NCBI RefSeq assembly: GCF_017377505.1
Contig: NZ_JAFREN010000024.1
Coordinates: 1 to 16,965, forward strand
Length of the DNA stretch: 16,965 nucleotides
DNA from: Enterococcus sp. DIV0212c
GTDB taxonomy: Bacteria > Bacillota > Bacilli > Lactobacillales > Enterococcaceae
Direction: 5' to 3'
Shown here: piece after piece, positions 13,607-16,965 of the stretch
Numbering within the stretch: position 1 is the stretch's first letter
Layout of the letters: every line of letters begins with the position of its first letter
Notes under the pieces: model-generated
What the model was told of the DNA's origin: nothing
Databases searched by the model: none
The model's input: only the letters and a program-made list of their open reading frames with translations
Translations under genes and position numbers: made by a program

Positions 13607-14773
13607 CTATTCAAAAGCCCGTTTGATTCTACGTAAGCCTTCTATTAATGTTTCTTTTGGACAAGCAACATTTAAGCGCATATGTTGTGTTCCTTTTGGA
13701 CCAAAGGTAATTCCGGCATTTAATACTACTTTTCCTTTGTGAACGAGTTGTTTTTGCAGTTGTGCATCGGTCAGCCCCAAAGCTGAAAAATCTAGCCAGA
13801 TTAGATAAGTACCTTCTGGACGCATCATTTTAACTTGGGGAAGTTCAGTTTCTAAGAACTCGGTCACAGTATCAATATTTTCCTTTAGATAAACTAAGAG
13901 CTCTTCTAACCACTTATCCCCGTTGTTATAAGCAGCTTCTGTACCTACGTAACCGAAGATATTGATCTCATTCTGGAAATTACGTTCTTGTGCATCAACA
14001 AATTTAGTTCGTAAATCAGGATTTTCTATAAAAATCATTGAGTTTTTGATACCAGCTAAATTAAACGTTTTTGTTGCAGCAGTCAAAGTAATTGAGAAAT
14101 CCTTAAATGTTGGATGAACATTCGTGAACGTTGTAAATACGTGAGGAGCAAAAATCAAGTCTTGATGAATCTCATCACTAATGACAAGCACATCATATTT
14201 GGCACATAATTTACCAAAAGCTTCCAATTCACTTTTTGTCCAAACTCGCCCGCCAGGATTGTGAGGATTACATAAGATAAACAGACGGACATTTTCTGCG
14301 ACGATTTGCTTTTCCATCGCATCTAAATCCATTACAAAGTGTTCTTGCTCTATTAATAAAGAACTACGAATAAGTTTCCGATTGTTTTGTTCGACAACTT
14401 TAGCAAATGGAGGATACACTGGATCATGGATCAAAATTGCATCACCAGGTTCAGTATATGCTTGGATAGCGATTGAAAGACTCGGAACAACGCCACTATT
14501 GAAAAGAATTGCTTCTTTAGTGACTGTATAATCATGACGGCGCTTTTGCCAACGCTGTATTGCTTCGTATAATGATGCCGGAGCAGGAGAATAACCCAAG
14601 ATACCTTGTTCCACAGTTTTCTTTAATGCGTCTAAAACAGGCAAATTTGCCTTGAAATCCATGTCAGCGATCCATAGTGGCAGTAAATCCGTTTCTCCAT
14701 ATGTATCTTTAATGGAATCCCATTTAGAACAATTCGTATTGCGGCGATTATAGACTGTATCAAATTTTACCAT
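13607..14773 (-). CDS. MalY/PatB-family PLP-dependent C-S lyase (cystathionine beta-lyase type)
   Basis: Fold-type I PLP enzyme of 388 residues. The schiff-base lysine is K235 in TAATKTFNLAG. Other motifs are LWIADMDF (33-40), GYSPAP (60-65), LCNPHNPGGRVW (167-178) and the cofactor-contacting ISDEIH (198-203). These match the MalY/PatB class, which cleaves cystathionine or cysteine conjugates to pyruvate, ammonia and a thiol; it is often annotated as an aminotransferase. Substrate cannot be fixed by sequence. ATG 14773 follows AGGGAGG. A minus promoter lies at 14829-14857, overlapped by a short palindrome. Monocistronic and convergent with the cyclophilin gene. Confidence 0.92.
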   Translation of the reverse strand: MVKFDTVYNRRNTNCSKWDSIKDTYGETDLLPLWIADMDFKANLPVLDALKKTVEQGILGYSPAPASLYEAIQRWQKRRHDYTVTKEAILFNSGVVPSLSIAIQAYTEPGDAILIHDPVYPPFAKVVEQNNRKLIRSSLLIEQEHFVMDLDAMEKQIVAENVRLFILCNPHNPGGRVWTKSELEAFGKLCAKYDVLVISDEIHQDLIFAPHVFTTFTNVHPTFKDFSITLTAATKTFNLAGIKNSMIFIENPDLRTKFVDAQERNFQNEINIFGYVGTEAAYNNGDKWLEELLVYLKENIDTVTEFLETELPQVKMMRPEGTYLIWLDFSALGLTDAQLQKQLVHKGKVVLNAGITFGPKGTQHMRLNVACPKETLIEGLRRIKRAFE

Positions 14774-14828
14774 TCAATTCTTCCTCCCTATTATAAAAGC
14801 ATTTTTTCGTTAAATACGATTTAACTAT

Positions 14829-14857
14829 AGTATAATGGACTTTCAATAAAATATGAA
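14829..14857 (-). promoter_or_regulatory. promoter of the MalY/PatB gene
   Basis: TTCATA (14857-14852), 17-bp spacer, TATACT (14834-14829) on the minus strand. The palindrome ACTATAGT occurs at 14824-14831 over the -10 and again inside TACTATAGTA at 14871-14880, 48 bp away, upstream of the -35; together these look like a paired operator. Confidence 0.55.
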
Positions 14858-14970
14858 CAAAAAGAATTGTTACTATAGTAGAAATAAATTCATGCACATT
14901 TGAATAGAACATGATATCATTTTAAATGAGAAACTCAATTTGATGGAAATGACGAAAAGAGGATAATGTA

Positions 14971-15339
14971 ATGGAGTACAAAATAGGGATGATTCTTAAT
15001 GGAACAATTACGGGTTTGCAACCATATGGCGCTTTCGTTTCCTTGAGTGACACGACTCAAGGACTAATTCATGTTTCAGAAGTGCAGGCAGGTTATACAA
15101 AAAATATTCATAGTTTATTGACAGTTGGGCAAAAAGTTCAAGTTCAAGTCATAGATATCGATGAATATTCAAAAAAAATCAGTTTATCTTTGAGAACTTT
15201 AGAAACACAAAACCAGCAGCCTAATCAACGAAGAAAGAAATATTTCACCAATAAAAATAGGAAAATCGGTTTTGCTACATTGGAAAAAGAGCTTCCTATC
15301 TGGACTGATGAAGCAATGGATGAATTACTTACGAAATAA
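14971..15339 (+). CDS. S1 domain RNA-binding protein (YugI/GSP13-like)
   Basis: 122-residue cytoplasmic protein. Residues 4-75 are one S1 domain of the OB fold: KIGMILNGTITGLQPYGAFV, then TQGLIHVSEV, VGQKVQVQVIDID and KKISLSLR. The tail is basic (QRRKKYF, NKNRK) and then acidic. It resembles the general stress protein 13 / YugI / CvfD group, single S1-domain proteins linked to ribosomes and to post-transcriptional control. ATG 14971 follows AGAGGATAATGTA. No clear promoter, only partial matches. The gene is followed 73 bp later by a gene on the same strand with its own extended -10 promoter. Confidence 0.9.
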   Translation: MEYKIGMILNGTITGLQPYGAFVSLSDTTQGLIHVSEVQAGYTKNIHSLLTVGQKVQVQVIDIDEYSKKISLSLRTLETQNQQPNQRRKKYFTNKNRKIGFATLEKELPIWTDEAMDELLTK

Positions 15340-15361
15340 TTCTGTTTTTTTTCAGAAAATG

Positions 15362-15370
15362 TGGTACAAT
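15362..15370 (+). promoter_or_regulatory. extended -10 promoter
   Basis: TGGTACAAT (15362-15370) is a TGn extended -10 without a good -35; it lies about 42 bp before the next start codon. A TTCTG-T8-CAGAA hairpin (15340-15357) just upstream may partly separate this gene from the S1-domain gene. Confidence 0.5.
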
Positions 15371-15412
15371 TCTCCTAGTTTATGAAAACAAAAATTAATT
15401 GAGGTGGATGTT

Positions 15413-15775
15413 TTGTCTAACAAAAAAGTCGCTGGTACTATTATGCTGAATCTAAATGATGGTTCGAAAAAGTTTCTAGTTCATCCAGTTGGTGATTCAA
15501 TGGAGTTTGTTAAAACAAAAGTTTCTAAGGATATGACAGGTTTAGCGAGTATGTTGCAAGTCTTTAAAGAAGAGATTCAACTAGATGTAACTTCAATTAG
15601 TTTAGTCGAGTTAACAAATGCGCATACAGATGCTGAAAATATGCCCTTATTTGTATTTGAAATGAGCGAAGATCATATGGTTCCTGCGATAGATGACAAG
15701 TATGTCTGGGAAAAGCCATCTGAATTAAAGAATTTATTAGCTTCTTATGAAATTGAAGGAGTACCGATGTTTTAA
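15413..15775 (+). CDS. conserved-looking small protein, function unknown
   Basis: I do not recognise this 120-residue protein. The frame opens further upstream at a GTG (15404), but that GTG overlaps the ribosome site GAGGTGG (15401-15407); the TTG at 15413 has proper spacing and gives the N-terminus MSNKKVAGTIMLNL. It is soluble, with no signal or membrane segment, acidic in the second half, and reads as an alpha/beta domain: beta-rich start (GTIMLNLNDGSKKFLVHPV), central helix, then LFVFEMSEDHMVPAIDD and a C-terminal helix. A terminator follows. It could be a lactobacillales-specific housekeeping protein; no function is claimed. Confidence 0.8.
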   Translation: MSNKKVAGTIMLNLNDGSKKFLVHPVGDSMEFVKTKVSKDMTGLASMLQVFKEEIQLDVTSISLVELTNAHTDAENMPLFVFEMSEDHMVPAIDDKYVWEKPSELKNLLASYEIEGVPMF

Positions 15776-15837
15776 AATTAAGCAGATAGATAAAAATAAG
15801 AGGTACTACTTTTATATACCTTTTGTTTTCGCATTAT

Positions 15838-15877
15838 GGAAAGAAGCAAAACTAACAATTAGTTTTGCTTCTTTTTT
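15838..15877 (+). terminator. rho-independent terminator
   Basis: AGAAGCAAAACT (15842-15853) / AGTTTTGCTTCT (15861-15872), perfect 12-bp stem, 7-nt loop, then a run of T. A weaker AGGTA/TACCT hairpin lies upstream at 15801-15821. Confidence 0.9.
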
Positions 15878-15908
15878 TATAAAGTATATGTAATAGGAGG
15901 AAATCATA

Positions 15909-16415
15909 TTGAAACTAAAACAAGTAACAAAGGATGAAACCCAAATAGCAATGTCGATGCTGAAAGAAACTGCTGAATGGTTAAAAGAAGTAGGAAGTGA
16001 TCAGTGGTCAGAAATTCTACACGGCGAAGATAAGCATGGTTTAGCAAATGCAGTAGAAAAAGGTGAAGTATTTTTTCTCTATAATAGTAGTAACTTATTA
16101 GTTGGAATGGCAGCGGCGTGGAAAACACCTACAATATGGGATGAATTACTTTGGGAAGACTATGGAATTTACCAAGAAGCTTGCTATGTACATCGTGTAC
16201 TTATTCGCCCAATATATAAAGGGGAAGGATATGGTAAGGAATTATTGAATGCATTAAAAACAAAGTTTGAAGGTGAAGTATCGGAGTTACGCCTAGATTG
16301 CTTAGCAAGCAATTATAAGCTGATACAGTTTTACAAAGAAAATAAGTTCACCAATATTGGAAGTTCAACAGATTCTAATGGGATAAAATTCGAACTATTT
16401 TCTTATTCTTTATAA
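15909..16415 (+). CDS. GNAT-family N-acetyltransferase
   Basis: 168-residue acetyl-CoA-dependent acetyltransferase; substrate unknown. Motif A is visible as VHRVLIRPIYKGEGYGKELL, with the pyrophosphate-binding R/Q-x-x-G-x-G/A element at YKGEGYG, followed by motif B LRLDCLASNYKLIQFYKENKF, where the Asn-Tyr and the final FYKENKF are typical. The N-terminal part (EWLKEVGSDQW) matches a common subgroup of small-molecule GNATs. The start is a TTG at 15909, 8 nt after AGGAGG; no ATG fits. It lies between a terminator and the rRNA promoter region and is transcribed alone. Confidence 0.92.
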   Translation: MKLKQVTKDETQIAMSMLKETAEWLKEVGSDQWSEILHGEDKHGLANAVEKGEVFFLYNSSNLLVGMAAAWKTPTIWDELLWEDYGIYQEACYVHRVLIRPIYKGEGYGKELLNALKTKFEGEVSELRLDCLASNYKLIQFYKENKFTNIGSSTDSNGIKFELFSYSL

Positions 16416-16497
16416 AATCAATCGGAAATATCGAGTATTTCAAAGGGATTGATAAGTCTATACTCTATATAAAGTGTAAAGGCGAAAATAGCTAGAT

Positions 16498-16537
16498 AAG
16501 TGGTAAAACTCAATAAAAAAAAATATCACTTTTTTTC
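16498..16537 (+). terminator. terminator before the rRNA promoters
   Basis: AAGTGGTA (16498-16505) pairs with TATCACTT (16524-16531) with one G-U; T7 follows. It closes the GNAT transcript and insulates the rRNA promoters. Confidence 0.65.
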
Positions 16538-16547
16538 AAAATAATGG

Positions 16548-16576
16548 TTGACCAATTAGAGAAAACTTGTTATATT
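16548..16576 (+). promoter_or_regulatory. rRNA operon promoter P1
   Basis: TTGACC (16548-16553), 17-bp spacer, TATATT (16571-16576). First of four tandem rightward promoters. Confidence 0.75.
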
Positions 16577-16673
16577 ATATCTTGTCGCAAGGCACTGATG
16601 AAACACGCCGAACGATACAGATAATATAACATTCCAAGTTTGAAAAAAACTTTGGAAATCAGAAAAATTGTTG

Positions 16674-16702
16674 TTGACAAACAATAATTAACCTGATAAA
16701 CT
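16674..16702 (+). promoter_or_regulatory. rRNA operon promoter P2
   Basis: TTGACA (16674-16679), 17-bp spacer, TAAACT (16697-16702). Predicted start near 16709, exactly where the hairpin GTTGTC-N11-GACAAC (16709-16731) begins. Confidence 0.75.
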
Positions 16703-16793
16703 AGTGAAGTTGTCACAAAAGAAACGACAACGAAGCGAGAAATAAAATAACATTTCAAGTTTGAAAAAAACTTGAAAAACCAGAAAAAAGTTG

Positions 16794-16822
16794 TTGACAA
16801 ACAACTGACAACCTGATAAACT
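16794..16822 (+). promoter_or_regulatory. rRNA operon promoter P3
   Basis: TTGACA (16794-16799), 17-bp spacer, TAAACT (16817-16822), 120 bp after P2. GTTGTT-GACA-AACAAC (16790-16805) forms a palindrome over the -35, and GTTGTC-N11-GACAAC (16829-16851) starts at the predicted +1. Confidence 0.75.
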
Positions 16823-16891
16823 AATGAAGTTGTCACGAAACATTCGACAACATCAAGCAGAAAAAACTTTTAAAACTTTTGAAAAAAAGTG

Positions 16892-16920
16892 TTGACATCA
16901 AATCGAAGATTTGATATGAT
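16892..16920 (+). promoter_or_regulatory. rRNA operon promoter P4
   Basis: TTGACA (16892-16897), 17-bp spacer, TATGAT (16915-16920): the best match to consensus of the four and nearest to the rRNA. The spacer is almost wholly a perfect palindrome, ATCAAATC-GAA-GATTTGAT (16897-16915). Confidence 0.85.
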
Positions 16921-16965
16921 ATAAAAGTTGCTGCGAGGTAACACAGTAGACCTTTGAAAACTGAA
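16921..16965 (+). other. rRNA operon leader (5' end only)
   Basis: Begins just after P4 and ends with ACCTTTGAAAACTGAA, a sequence commonly seen shortly before 16S rRNA in Firmicutes. The window ends here; the 16S gene itself is not included. Confidence 0.75.

Larger units (their letters stand above)
16621..16860 (+). repeat. two tandem ~120-bp promoter repeats
   Basis: 16621-16740 and 16741-16860 are similar along their length with 120-121 bp offset: shared CAAGTTTGAAAAAAAC block, TTGTTGACAAACAA, ACCTGATAAACTA, TGAAGTTGTCAC and a final GACAAC. They arose by tandem duplication of a promoter unit; upstream A-tracts may act as UP elements. Confidence 0.85.

Noticed and set aside
15404..15412. 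GTG at 15404 as start of the unknown 120-residue protein
   Set aside because: The codon overlaps GAGGTGG, which serves as ribosome site for TTG 15413; nothing suitable lies upstream of the GTG.
16570..16836. 88-codon minus-strand ORF with internal repeat
   Set aside because: It is a shadow of the tandem promoter repeats; the apparent repeat TTSLVYQV comes from the 120-bp DNA duplication.
16621..16860. CRISPR-like array
   Set aside because: Only two diverged 120-bp units with promoter elements, no short identical repeats with unique spacers.

Overview
The window looks like chromosomal DNA of a low-GC Gram-positive coccus of the order Lactobacillales, most probably an Enterococcus. This rests on the AT-rich sequence, strong GGAGG-type ribosome binding sites, some TTG starts, a class Ib nrdHIEF operon beside a two-domain feoA and feoB, and the sequence leading into an rRNA operon at the right end. 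I cannot name the species from sequence alone.

Layout. (1) 23-3834, minus strand: nrdH-nrdI-nrdE-nrdF, the class Ib ribonucleotide reductase with its glutaredoxin-like and flavodoxin-like partners. (2) 3835-4303: a divergent control region with a good minus-strand nrd promoter preceded by paired NrdR-like boxes, and a plus-strand feo promoter whose start site lies under a Fur box. (3) 4304-7064, plus strand: feoA (two FeoA domains), feoB and a 43-residue Cys-rich membrane protein; together a ferrous iron uptake operon. (4) 7128-7248: tRNA-Lys(CTT) with its own promoter, then a series of stem-loops. (5) 7400-10839: an accessory-looking stretch with a secreted Ig-like/binding protein, a Ser/Thr-rich lipoprotein, a roughly 250-nt structured RNA gene with its own promoter and terminator that I do not recognise, and decayed coding remnants around a long inverted repeat. 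(6) 10840-16415: housekeeping genes: PgpA-like protein, DUF1450 (YuzB-like) protein, thioredoxin-reductase-like ferredoxin/flavodoxin-NADP reductase, cyclophilin, MalY/PatB C-S lyase, an S1-domain RNA-binding protein, an unrecognised small protein and a GNAT acetyltransferase, mostly separated by clear and often bidirectional terminators. (7) 16416-16965: four tandem sigma-A promoters, two of them in about 120-bp tandem repeats, leading into the 16S rRNA leader; the rRNA gene lies beyond the window.

How the genes fit together. Iron/redox and DNA-precursor synthesis meet in the left half: NrdF needs a Mn or Fe cofactor, NrdI activates the Mn form, and the FeoAB system imports Fe(II). The FNR-type reductase at 11717-12730 is a candidate electron source for NrdI. 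The least explained parts are the RNA gene at about 10248-10500, the inverted repeat at 10592-10704, the second distal NrdR-like box, and the repeated GTTGTC/GACAAC elements and spacer palindrome in the rRNA promoters. I see no CRISPR array, IS element, integrase or phage genes.
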